Shown: one piece after another, positions 10,582 through 20,300 of the stretch
How the letters are laid out: each line of letters begins with the position of its first letter
How positions within the stretch are numbered: position 1 is the first letter of the stretch
Assembly: GCA_932521035.1 (NCBI GenBank)
Contig: OW051496.1
Location: 248,001 to 312,000, forward strand
Reading direction: 5' to 3'
Origin: Oscheius dolichura
Taxonomy: Eukaryota > Nematoda > Chromadorea > Rhabditida > Rhabditidae
Length of the DNA: 64,000 nt
The notes under the pieces: generated by a model
What the model was told of the DNA's origin: nothing
Database searches by the model: none
What the model saw: the letters and a program-made list of their open reading frames with translations, nothing else
Made by a program: the position numbers and the translations under genes

Positions 10582-11551
10582 GTGATCCCTGAAATGTTCC
10601 TCAATCTACTTTCTATTGCTGTTTATTATTAGAAGGGAGGGGAGAAAAAGAAGAAGGGAGATATCACGAGGCGAAATGGATAAAATAGCCGAGCAAACGA
10701 AATGATGAAGCATTGTTATCCAGCCCCCGATTCGGCCAATTCAGAGATTACTGCAGGCAGAAGAAGAGGGAGAAAATGACACCTTGTCACCGAGACGCGT
10801 GACCTTTTATTGAAAGACCATAATCAAAAGTTCTTATGGAATCATCAGGGCTAGCCGAATTTTGAGAATTCCAAAAGACGTGAACATTTTTGAATAGAAA
10901 AAAATTAATGTAGTCGAGAAGTTGCTTTACACGCGAAGCTCGATCCCCCATTTATTTTATTACCAAATTGGTAGTGGAATAAGGAAAAGTGGACGAAAAG
11001 TTGAGATTATGGGAAAACAAGAGCCCAGTCTGCCTTCCTACGGCTGTGTGAGAAAAGTATGCAATTTTCCTGCTCTGTGAGAACTCTATGTAGGTCACAG
11101 ACTACGTTTAAAAGAACAAGAAAACAAGGGGCTGGCTCCTGTGGCGCTTATTTTTGGACTGGTTTAATTTTAAAAATTTCATTTTTCCAAATAAAACCCG
11201 TATAATTGAAGACTTTTGCACCGAATGTATAGTAGTTTTTCCGAATCTTATATTTCCTTCGTGAATTAGAAAAAAAATTGACTTTTTGAAAAGTTCCGAC
11301 GTTCGATTATATTATTCCGTGTAGTCCTATTTCTGTTTTTTTTGTACCGCTCCCTTTTTTGAATGCAACACTTGGTCTCCCCTTTTTATCAGGTGGTCAG
11401 CGTGTTTGGGTCAGTTTGAATGATACGCCGAGGGCAGGGGACGGGTTATCAAAAAGGGGCCGGAGCCGTGATAAGCAATCGTTTACCTCCTCCTTGGCAA
11501 AGACCAGCTGCTAAACGGTCTTCTCACTACTCCCCCAAGTCAACTACAAAG
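10582..11551. other. Intergenic region between divergent starts
   Basis: Holds the upstream region of the minus-strand chemoreceptor and of a plus-strand signal-peptide exon at 11552. Near 11445-11478 are TTATCA and GTGATAAGC, an inverted pair of GATA-type sites about 20 nt apart, close to the plus-strand start. No coding sequence was found; most of it is AT-rich. Confidence 0.4.
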
Positions 11552-11620
11552 ATGTACAGAATTGTGGTCCTTCTCTTCGTGGCGGCTATTCTAGGAGAAC
11601 TGGTAAAAGGATCGTGGTCG
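11552..11620 (+). CDS. Signal-peptide first exon of an unresolved secreted-protein gene
   Basis: MYRIVVLLFVAAILGELVKG is a textbook signal peptide, ending in SWS and followed directly by the donor GTACGTAAG. The exon ends in phase 0. I could not identify the next exon with confidence: reading through the donor gives a cysteine-rich but implausible tail ending at 11725. Two GATA-type sites lie about 80-100 nt upstream. It may be a short gene with a distant second exon, or a broken gene. Confidence 0.4.
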
Positions 11621-11859
11621 GTACGTAAGAGAACATCCCGTTGTTTATGTTGTTGTGTGTGTACTTTGGAAAAATTGAAAACACACTTTTTTGAAGCAGA
11701 AGATCAGATTCTGAGCAGTTTATGAGGGCGGAAAATGGGAGGGTAAACAATATTTTAGGAGAATAGGAGCAGAAAAAGTCTTTCAGATAATTTCTACAGG
11801 AATTCTGTTCATTTTTTAACCAAATAGAATCTATAAAATGTTGTAACATCCCCAACTAC

Positions 11860-12770
11860 ATTAAATTGCTCCCTTGGAACATTAGATGCAAAGAGGGTCA
11901 AAAACATCGTGGATTGTCTAAAGACTCGATCTTTTATGTTCCATGAATACTATAAAATACGGATTCACGTTCAAATAACCGTTATTATTCCTTCTTCGCC
12001 GTTTAAATAACCCCATTAGAGCGCATAAAATACAAAAGTTTCACTAATCGTATAGGCTTGTTTTTTTTGTTGCTTTGCACCTGTTGCTTATATAACGAAA
12101 TACTGTTCTGATCTCCAAATAAGTTGTGTCCTTGGAACATTAGATGCAAAAAAGATCCGGAGAAATGGTGAGCAGGATTAAAACCAAATTTCGAATGCTC
12201 CGTGGTTACTATATAGAATGTAAAATTATACCCTGTAGTAATTACAGCGTTGCCCTCCTGACAAAGAATATCAAAAATCATCAAAAGACCAAATTATTGG
12301 ATATTGGAGATTTGTGACCTCATTTCCGGTTTGTTGAATAGCGAAAGAGAAAAGAATGAACCAGGAAAAGTAATTTTTGAAAGGTAAAAAGGAACTGCGA
12401 TAGTGACGGTATCCAGCAGCATTTTGACTGTTATCCTTCAATTCAAAATTTTTTTTATCCTGCAAAGTACTGAAATATCCTGCACTCCAATTATATTGTG
12501 TTCCTAGAACTTTAGAGACAAAAAATCCCGTGGGTGTTTTAAAACCTAATCTTTTATGCTCTGTGAGTAATATAGGATACGGATTCACATCCTGTACGAA
12601 TCTAACGAGAAAGAAGGGAATACTATGCGTAGTGTAATAGTTCCGCTTGGTAGAATACTGAGAAGCATGGAAGATGTTTTCGAGGCTATCAGAAGGCAAA
12701 ACGGGGCGATAGCCTGGAAAATCTAATTGTTTGACGGCACTTTTCCAGGTGAAATAGGGCGGAAGGTAGA
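11860..12770 (-). CDS. Repeated ORF of unknown function, probably degenerate
   Basis: On the minus strand three successive units resemble each other. The first (about 12700-12430) reads VNPYPILLTEHKRLGFKTPT then GFFVSKVLGTQYNW; the second (about 12265-12095) has FYIVTTEHSKFGFNPAHHFS and FLHLMFQGHNLFG; the third (about 11990-11860) has VNPYFIVFMEHKRSSLQ before hitting a stop. Units are separated by stops or by possible short introns ending in TTTGTCAG or TTTTCCAG. No family is recognised, no signal peptide is seen, and the third unit is broken, so this is either an unusual three-domain gene or the remains of tandem paralogs. Confidence 0.3.
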
Positions 12771-14016
12771 CAATTTATGGAAATAAGTGCAAGATCAGGG
12801 CTAGTACTAGGAAATTTAGCCAAATCCTGACGACTTTTAGCTTGTAAATGGCTATTTTTGGGGATCTGCCCCTGAAAAACAGGCTGTTTTCTTTGTAAAA
12901 TAGTGAATATAGTGGATTTTTCGGGCCCCTGGCTCTTTTATCCACCGTGTTCAGCTGGTTGTACTATAAATATGAAAAATGGGAGGTCTCGTAAATAGTA
13001 AGGGCTTTAAACGGGGCAAAGTACAAAATTTGGAGGGGTACGACGGGGATACTTTAATTTGGAAGGAAGAGGATCAAGTTTTCTACCATTTGAACGAAGA
13101 TTAGATTAGCCCAGGCTCTTATTGATATTGTAAACCATTAGAAACCCGCAACCGACCACATCGGCGACCAGTTACCGTTTACCATCATTTCTATACAAAG
13201 ATTGACCGAGAAACCCGAAGCTAAATCTGTATGCCATTCAATTTTGGCACTTTTCCTCATTGGAAACAAAGAAGTCCACAAAGGAAAATCAGTAAAGTAC
13301 AGTTGCCTAGTATTTCTTTTACGGTTTCGGACAAACATAAAAAGTCGAAAGTTTGAGAAGAAACGATCAACTTGCAAGACATTCCATATAAACTGGATAA
13401 TTTCTCGAAACAAGAGCTATTAAAGTTGCAGGGTGGAAGTTTTCTCCCTTATTATGGCGTGGTCAAAATTAGCTAAACCAGCTGTCGAGGGCAATGTTCT
13501 CGAGCTTGTCGTCAAAAAATCGATTTCAAAACTGCTTTACTCCATTAAAACACGCGCTAAACGGTACTCAAGGCTCCGCTAATCTCTTGATAGCAAAAAT
13601 CCAATTTGGTCTTTATTTTGAAGTTTCGGCAATACATGAAAAGTCTGAAAATTAGCACAGTATCATTCGAATTGGTTTTCATGGGTCCATAAGAAGTAGA
13701 AAAGTACTGGAATGTGCACTTGATGGAAGTGGCGAACGCTAATGCCCCCTGGATGTAATTTGCGAGTTCATTTTATAAATTTAGCACACCTGGACTTGCG
13801 GGAACAAAATTCGTTAACGGAAACCGGGAAAAGGAAAGAATCGGTGACACAGATCACTCCCAGAGGGGTTTTCTTTTCTGATATCACAGCCCCCGTTTGA
13901 CCTCATTATCCTTCCGGGCTTCTTTTTCCTCTTCCAGACGAATTAGAAATATCGAAAACAGGGGGAACTGCCAATCACGTGATTGACACTAAAATTACCA
14001 GAATAATCGCCGATTT
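12771..14016. other. Gene-poor AT-rich region
   Basis: Two overlapping open frames on opposite strands at 13138-13423 have AT-rich composition, no domain and no splice context, so neither is called. No repeat or RNA gene was recognised. Confidence 0.35.
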
Positions 14017-14162
14017 TTATAGGATGATGACGACAAGCCGCCGTGTGCAACAGTTTGTGAGGATCATAACAATCAGAAGGCCGAGGAATGCTGCCGGGAA
14101 CAGGGATTCGCCAGTGGATATTGCCGTCCTTGGGGAGTGGCCCATTGTCTGGGACAGAGGAG
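14017..14162 (-). CDS. Possible 3' exon of a small single-pass membrane protein
   Basis: From an acceptor-like ATATCTCAAG at 14163 the minus strand encodes PLSQTMGHSPRTAISTGESL then FPAAFLGLLIVMILTNCCTR and RLVVIIL before the stop at 14017. It has one good membrane helix and a short basic tail, and its GC content is above the surrounding AT-rich DNA. The matching 5' exon was not found, so the gene is partial at best. Confidence 0.3.
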
Positions 14163-15211
14163 CTTGAGATATCGACGACATCATAAGAAGGTCAACCACA
14201 TTCATGAACAAATTGAGTAATCCATGGCTATTCGTTGTTATGTACATTTGGATAAACATTTTTAAAAAATAAAAAAAGTTATGTAGACTATTGATAACCG
14301 GTATCGGTGTCTGAATCTGTTTAGTCGTTTTCCGGTGGACCTTACAGATAAAAATCATGAAGCTAAGCCAGTGTGTTAGAGTAAGCTGGAGATTCTGGAG
14401 AAGAGTAATTTATTATTACTGAAATGCTCTAATATACAAGGTAGAACATAGGAAATGCAAAAAAGCCAAAATTGTAAACAAAAAGCCCTAATTGTAAACA
14501 AAGTTGCCGCCAAATAAATTACTCTTCTCCAGAATCTCCAACCTTCGCACTAATCTATTCCATTTCTTCAGTATTTTATCTTTGAACTGCAACATTTCTA
14601 AAATTAGAGAAAGCAAAATAAAAGTGGTTTGTGACAAGGCTGGTTCATTCCATTTTGAACATCTCACCATCAACAAATACTAATGGTGGAAAAGCCTCTT
14701 GTAACCTCTAATACGTAGCGTAGAACATAGAAAATAGCAAATTGGAATAGGTAAGACTGTTCATTGATAGGTTTCTGTCGATCTACCAGTTCAAATAGTG
14801 ATTTTTACCGTAACCTCAATGGTACAGGATCGATCCATCAATTCACTTCATTGAATCAGATTTTACACTCGAACTGTAGCATTTCCAAAATTAGAGAAAT
14901 TACACGATTATCAAACAATACTGCACGGCTGAAGTATTGATTGAATTCCCCACATGGTAAGCATTTTATGTTCAAAGTGCAACATTTTTAAAATTTCAAA
15001 GTTTCAGGGGAAAAAACCACCGAGAATTGCTTTCACCGCAGGTTAGAATTCTCTTATGCTCCCTTTGGAACACTTCCACTTATTATTCTTCCTTTCCTAT
15101 ACTTTCCCCTTTGAAAAACAATAGGACATCAACGAGGGGATACCGAAATTGTAGTCCATTGTCTAGGCAACCTATGCTATTATTCCCCTTCCTCACTGTT
15201 ATCCTCCCCCG
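14163..15211. other. AT-rich intergenic region
   Basis: No gene is supported. An 18-nt AGATTCTGGAGAAGAGTAAT at 14389 and its reverse complement at about 14519-14540 form an inverted pair 120 nt apart, suggesting a small eroded foldback. A polypyrimidine tract lies just upstream of the start at 15212. Confidence 0.35.
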
Positions 15212-15551
15212 ATGGCCGGTCTATTTATTCCGCTTCTTCTCGGTTTCACGGCAATTACTTTAGCCCAAGAGCCGTATTTACAGTATGGCTGTGAAAAGTG
15301 GCTCGACATGGAGGATTGTAAGAAACACTACTTGTAAGTTTGAAATGTTTGAATTTTTGAATGGAGAAATTGATCTATTCAGGAGGATAGAGCAGGGAGT
15401 CTTCATGGGCCTGCTGGCCTTAGCATTGTCTCTGATTATTTGTGGTTTCTGCTGTTTTAAATACATGGAAGAGCGGGCAGTTCCGACAGTTCTCAATCAC
15501 CTGCCTGTATTCCGTCTTCCTCCTCCTCCTCCGCCGCCAACAGCAGTATAA
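15212..15551 (+). CDS. 96-residue single-pass membrane protein with polyproline tail
   Basis: Exons 15212-15333 and 15383-15551 join over a 49-nt intron to 96 residues. MAGLFIPLLLGFTAITLAQ is a cleavable signal peptide; the short ectodomain contains two cysteines (YGCEKWLDMEDCKKHY). A membrane helix follows (FMGLLALALSLIICGFCCF) and the cytosolic tail ends LPVFRLPPPPPPPTAV, a potential SH3/WW or PDZ-type ligand. An AATAAA lies at 15570-15575, only 19 nt past the stop, so the 3' UTR is very short. Two exons, a clean phase and this signal make the gene convincing although the family is unknown. It belongs to a run of small membrane proteins between 14 and 17 kb. Confidence 0.65.
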
Positions 15552-15597
15552 AAGATGTTTTAACTCGGCAATAAAGTACCCTTACCATATGTTGTAA

Positions 15598-15813
15598 TTA
15601 CTTTTGAGACAGCAATTGAAGTAGTTCGGCAATATTTGCTCCCGCTTGAAGATATGGGTAGAAGATCTCGAAAGAGTTGGGAAGTCCAAAGAGAGATGAC
15701 GATAAAACTTTAATGTGGCGCCATCCATTCAAATGACTCATTTTCGGCCAAAACTTCGATGTTGCCAGTCTCAATAGACTCAATTCTCTCCAAGTTTCCC
15801 CTTTTTGATGCAC
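15598..15813 (-). pseudogene. Open frame with F-box-protein-like character, probably a fragment
   Basis: The 71-codon minus-strand frame ends LNGWRHIKVLSSSLFGLPNS then FEIFYPYLQAGANIAELLQL. The spacing of leucine-rich strands reminds me of the C-terminal repeats of nematode F-box proteins, but this is an impression only. There is no F-box, no neighbouring exon and the frame is convergent with the gene ending at 15551. I treat it as a possible gene fragment. Confidence 0.2.
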
Positions 15814-16445
15814 ATTTGACTGTTTTTACCCCCGAAAGGCCAAACCGTTCCAGTGGCTCAACGAAAGGAGATCACAAACCTTCGAATCTCAACCGCGGGA
15901 TAGAAAAGTAGTTTTTTAGAATAGACTTTGCCACTGTCCCATTCTTTAGAATGTTTTCTACAAAACTGTGTCGATAGAATTCTAAACAACTGACTTTTGT
16001 GACTTGAAATGAGCGTCAAATGTTTTAACTTCCACGAAAGTTCAGCAAAGCCAGAAGTATTGTTGAGATATTTAGGTTTCTCTGGATTTATTTAACCTGA
16101 AAATATGTGCCCAATAATTGCCGTGATGCTAGTGGCGAATGGAATAGGAATAGGCTTCTTATTTCGAAAGCCTATTCCTCTCGTTTCTCAATGTTCTATC
16201 AACTATCCCCGCCTTGTTTCACCGGTTGGTACAGTATGACGCCTTCCAAATACGGCTACAACGCCGTTTTATTGGGATAAGTAATATGTTCCTCAGTATA
16301 TCATTTATTTCTCATCACTTTCTAATAAATGAACGCATCAATACAGAAAAATATATCACAAGGACAAAGATATGGCAGTGGCTGGGTTTTGTTTATGAGT
16401 TTTTTAGTCAACAGAGTAGTTTTTTTTCGTTATTTTTGGGTTATT
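15814..16445. other. Intergenic region
   Basis: No supported gene. At about 16140-16180 there is a short perfect hairpin (ATAGGAATAGGCTTCTTATT / CGAAAGCCTATTCCT), large enough to form a stem in RNA, with no other sign of an RNA gene. Confidence 0.3.
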
Positions 16446-16653
16446 TCAAGACCAATTGTCATTTCTGTGACTCTTGCCGGCGGTTACAGAAATAACAATG
16501 ATTGTTATTATTACGGCTAGAATGAAAATAGGAGCGATGATGAAGAACAGCGTATTGAGGACACAATCCCGGGTGGTGGCACAGGAACACGGCTTGAAGG
16601 CGAAGCTCGAGGTAGTATTCTTCTTCCCGACGGCGGTAGTAGACTTTCCCTTC
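16446..16653 (-). CDS. 3' exon of a single-pass membrane protein
   Basis: After a good acceptor (CTTCTTTCCAG at 16654) the minus strand encodes 68 residues: KGKSTTAVGKKNTTSSFAFK, PCSCATTRDCVLN, a strong helix (TLFFIIAPIFILAVIITIIV) and TAGKSHRNDNWS with a stop at 16446. Three cysteines precede the helix. The exon needs a 5' partner ending in phase 2, which I could not place; a possible start is the hydrophobic MIVWCLTAYTCCFY at about 16903, but its donor is in the wrong phase. It lies downstream of, and on the same strand as, the large GTPase-like gene, which also ends in a single helix. Confidence 0.4.
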
Positions 16654-16912
16654 CTGGAAAGAAGAGAAGAAATGAGGTTAGAGCGTTAATTTGGGGGCAG
16701 TAGAAAAGCATGAGGATGAACGGAACATTTGATATTGATCTGATTTCCTCCTCAAAATAAAAATGTTGCAATTCGCGAATAAGAATCACTTCCACGAATC
16801 GCAGTTAGTAGGTTATCCACTAATGTGAGACAAAAATTGGCCTAATTTGAAAAATTACAGTAAAAGCAACAAGTGTACGCTGTTAAACACCAAACAATCA
16901 TGGTTATTAGTA

Positions 16913-17319
16913 GGGCCCGGATTTTTAGTAGATGCGTAGGTGCCGCGGATCTCATGCTTTCACGTTTTAAAAATACTTAGAGAAAAATTCATTTCATTTT
17001 TATATTTTTCCCGTATAGAGCAGCTTGTTAGCTACAATTAGAGACCAAAAACAACCATGAAAACGACTGATATAGTTGTAGACAATGTCAACGCAACATA
17101 GTATTTTTGTATGCACTACGTATAAAAATCCTACCTTGCGTTTACGTTCTATAAGGCCATATTTGGGCTTATTGGATATGATCTTTGTCTCTAATTATAG
17201 CTAACGAGCTGCTCTATACGGGAAAAATATAAAAATGAAATGAATTTTTCTCTAAGTATTTTTAAAACGTGAAAGCATGAGATCCGCGGCACCTACGCAT
17301 CTACTAAAAATCCGGGCCC
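16913..17319. mobile_element. Long foldback element with ~140-bp arms
   Basis: The left arm begins GGGCCCGGATTTTTAGTAGA and continues to about 17050; the right arm from about 17180 ends TCTACTAAAAATCCGGGCCC. The arms match almost perfectly, including GTGCCGCGGATCTCATGC, AAATGAAATGAATTTTTCTC and CGTATAGAGCAGCT. The 130-nt centre has no open frame. Such elements are non-autonomous and probably mobilised by a transposase encoded elsewhere. It sits just downstream of the stop of the large GTPase-like gene. Confidence 0.85.
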
Positions 17320-17362
17320 CAGTTATTAATAGTTCAAACCCTTATTTCCCTGGTTAATTCAC

Positions 17363-20300
17363 TCAATAGTAGCTAATTTTAGTGCTGGTTAGCATCCGGA
17401 TGAGGTAATATACAAGGATCATTAAAAAGAGTAAAGCAATCAAAAGAGGCAAACAAGTCGCGAGGAGATATTTCACAGTAAAATGGGGAAACTCCTCCCC
17501 GTAGTAGGATGTCCGATTCCTGATTCGGAATGGATTTTTTCGGCTTCTAAAGTTCCCTTTTCAAAAAAAGTCGACAAAGTTGTGTGAACTGTGGCTCCCT
17601 TACCGTTTTCCTTTGCTTGTGGTCGTTGTTGTGATTGTTGTCGTCTGTTTCGCTCCTCCTTTTTTAGCATATTGTCCGCTAGCATAGCCGTATTCTCCCT
17701 TCCTTCCTCCTTTTGAACTGCTTCCATGAACCAGGGTCCTCTCCTCGCTAAGAAGTCCCGCTCCCATTTCCAGATCTAAAAACAGTCCTTTAACTTCCCT
17801 ACAAAACCCTAAAAGTGCTCCAAATAGTGGTTGATTTCACTCAAGACACAAAGGGAAAAGCTAGTGCTAACCGCTGTCGTCACCTCCTCCTCGGCGGCCT
17901 TTATCTGTCGGAGTCGCTGGATATTGACGAGCTGGGTCTGAAATCATCTCTTGTAAGCTGTTTACAATCGTATTTTACAGGCAGGCGGAGCTGGAGAGCG
18001 AGGATCATTGTGCTGGCTGACTCTGGTACTCGTCACGGTAGTTACACCCTGTCCTATTTGAAGATCCGAAGGTCTCTGCCCTTGGACCCGGCCTTCTTCT
18101 CTCCTACGAGCGGTTGTCTGGAATTTTTGAGGTTTCAATGGAACTTTATAAGAGTTGAGCCATTTAGCCGGATACTTTAGACAAAATGGACAGTGCAATC
18201 GCTAAATAGACTCCAACTATCTCTAAACTGTGAGATTACTGTAAGGAGAACCTTATTTGGCAGTACACGACCAATATTTGATGTTTAGTTGGATGATGGT
18301 AACATAAACGAAATGCTCCGTCTTTGGATATTTTCTAGTTTTCATGGAATCTTTAAAAGAGCAATAGCAATCCGATAATGCTACTGCGAACTTAAATATT
18401 TCCAATGTTTGCCCCTGATCTTATAAGAAATGTTCCATTTTGAACCTATTGTATGGCAAATAAAGTAAACTCTGACTTGTTGTTGAGTAGTTGTCATTAT
18501 CGTCGTCTCCCCGTCCCAGTTATCTCCATAATCTTGGTCTTTATATTGATGAGCCGGAAGATGCGGCGGTGGTTCGTATTGCGGCTAAAAACATTCCTTT
18601 TCTTCCAGTAAAAACCTACCGGAGGGTGATTATGGTTCTGTTGCCTTAAAGGACTCGCACCGTGTCCAATTGTCGCTGTTTGATGGGCTGGAATAGCCTA
18701 AAATTGGGAATTTGGAATTAAAAATAGGGAATAACGTACCGGTGTGTCCTTGGTCTTCATTCCTACCGTAACCTGGATTGGTCCCTGGTTTTCTCTCATT
18801 TGCTGAGGGATTATAAAATCGTTTCTATTTGAAGAGACTAAAATTCATATTCCTCCTATTTTCTCTCCAAATTCTTACCTGGAGTAGCCCCGTGGCCAAT
18901 TTGACTCTGTCTGGGGCGAGCTCCTTGTCCCGGAGGGAGGTCAATATTTTCATACCGCTGTGGCGGATGGATATTTTCATAAATCCTTGTCGGCGGCGAA
19001 GGATATGACTGCCTCTGGACTTCTGTCTTCGTTTGTCTATAAACGACTGTCTAACTGTGGCTCTTTCCATGTCTTTTCACCTCAAATAATCTTCTCTGTC
19101 CCTCAGCTCGCGAGAAACTAGATCCCTCGGAGGATGGGTATTTCTACCGGCCTGATCGCGGAGAATCACTCCTCCCCCGATGGAATATTCCGGACTATTT
19201 CGGTTGTCAACGTTAGCCGGTGGGGGATAGACTCCGCTCCTTCGGTCACCACTCGTTCTTGGAGCAGAAGTCCTCCTGGCCGGGATCGGAGCTCCCGGAG
19301 AGACGGCATCACCAGGAGGACTGCGGACACTCTTCCGTACTCCGTCGTTTCTTTAAACAGGTCTTGAAGCGATTAAAAGAGGGAAAATACCGCTGGAAGG
19401 GAGAAGCAGCAGGCATGGGAAAGTCGATCATCGTCTCGCGACGAGGCGATTTTGTAGGAGAGGTGCCATTACCAATGGATTGAGGAGAAACAACGATGGG
19501 ACCCTTAGGTTTCTTGGTAAGAGGATCAATGAAGGCGTAGTTATCTTCCGAGTGGACCTGGAAGGGAGAAAGATTAGTTAGTAAACTACTGAAGCTAATA
19601 CATACTCCAGATTTAGTAGGCGCATTGAAACATAACGCTAGAGCCTCAACTGTAGCCACTTTTGCCTGTCTTTTTGAATTTTGCCTATGTTTTTACCCTT
19701 TGTATTTTAAATATTCACAAGCAAATTCTACCATTACTCTTGTAGTAAACTTCAGAAACATCTCAGAAATAAGCTCTACTCTAACTGACATCTTTACAAT
19801 GAGAGCAGCAGCATAGGACCGATTAATAAATTTTCCAACGCGCTGATCCGATTTTTAGCAGAAATATGCCATTTTTAAAGGAACCCTCAGGGACCTGCCG
19901 CCGAGTGCGCTCGTAAGCGTCGGCGCGCATTTGAATTTTGAATGGGTCTACCGTTTTAGCTCGCTTTTTCATTTTCAAGGGCTAATTTAATGATGTTTTT
20001 TATAAACAAGTGAAAGCACGGTAATAAATTACTAGAAAAATGTGTAAAAATAAGAAGAAAGGGATTAAAACGGAAGGCGCGTTCAAAATTCAAATGCGCG
20101 CCGACGCTTACGAGCGCATTCGGCGGCAAGTCCCTGAGGGTTCCTTTAACCATTAGTGTTTTATTTTTACAAAATCACGAAAGTTGTGCCAGTGAAAAAT
20201 AAAGTCCATCCGTTTTATAACAGGTTGCCGGAGCATAGAAAGCGCAACGAACTTGGAATTGTAGTAGGGGTTCGTGGTTGTGCTAGAGGGTAATCAAAAA

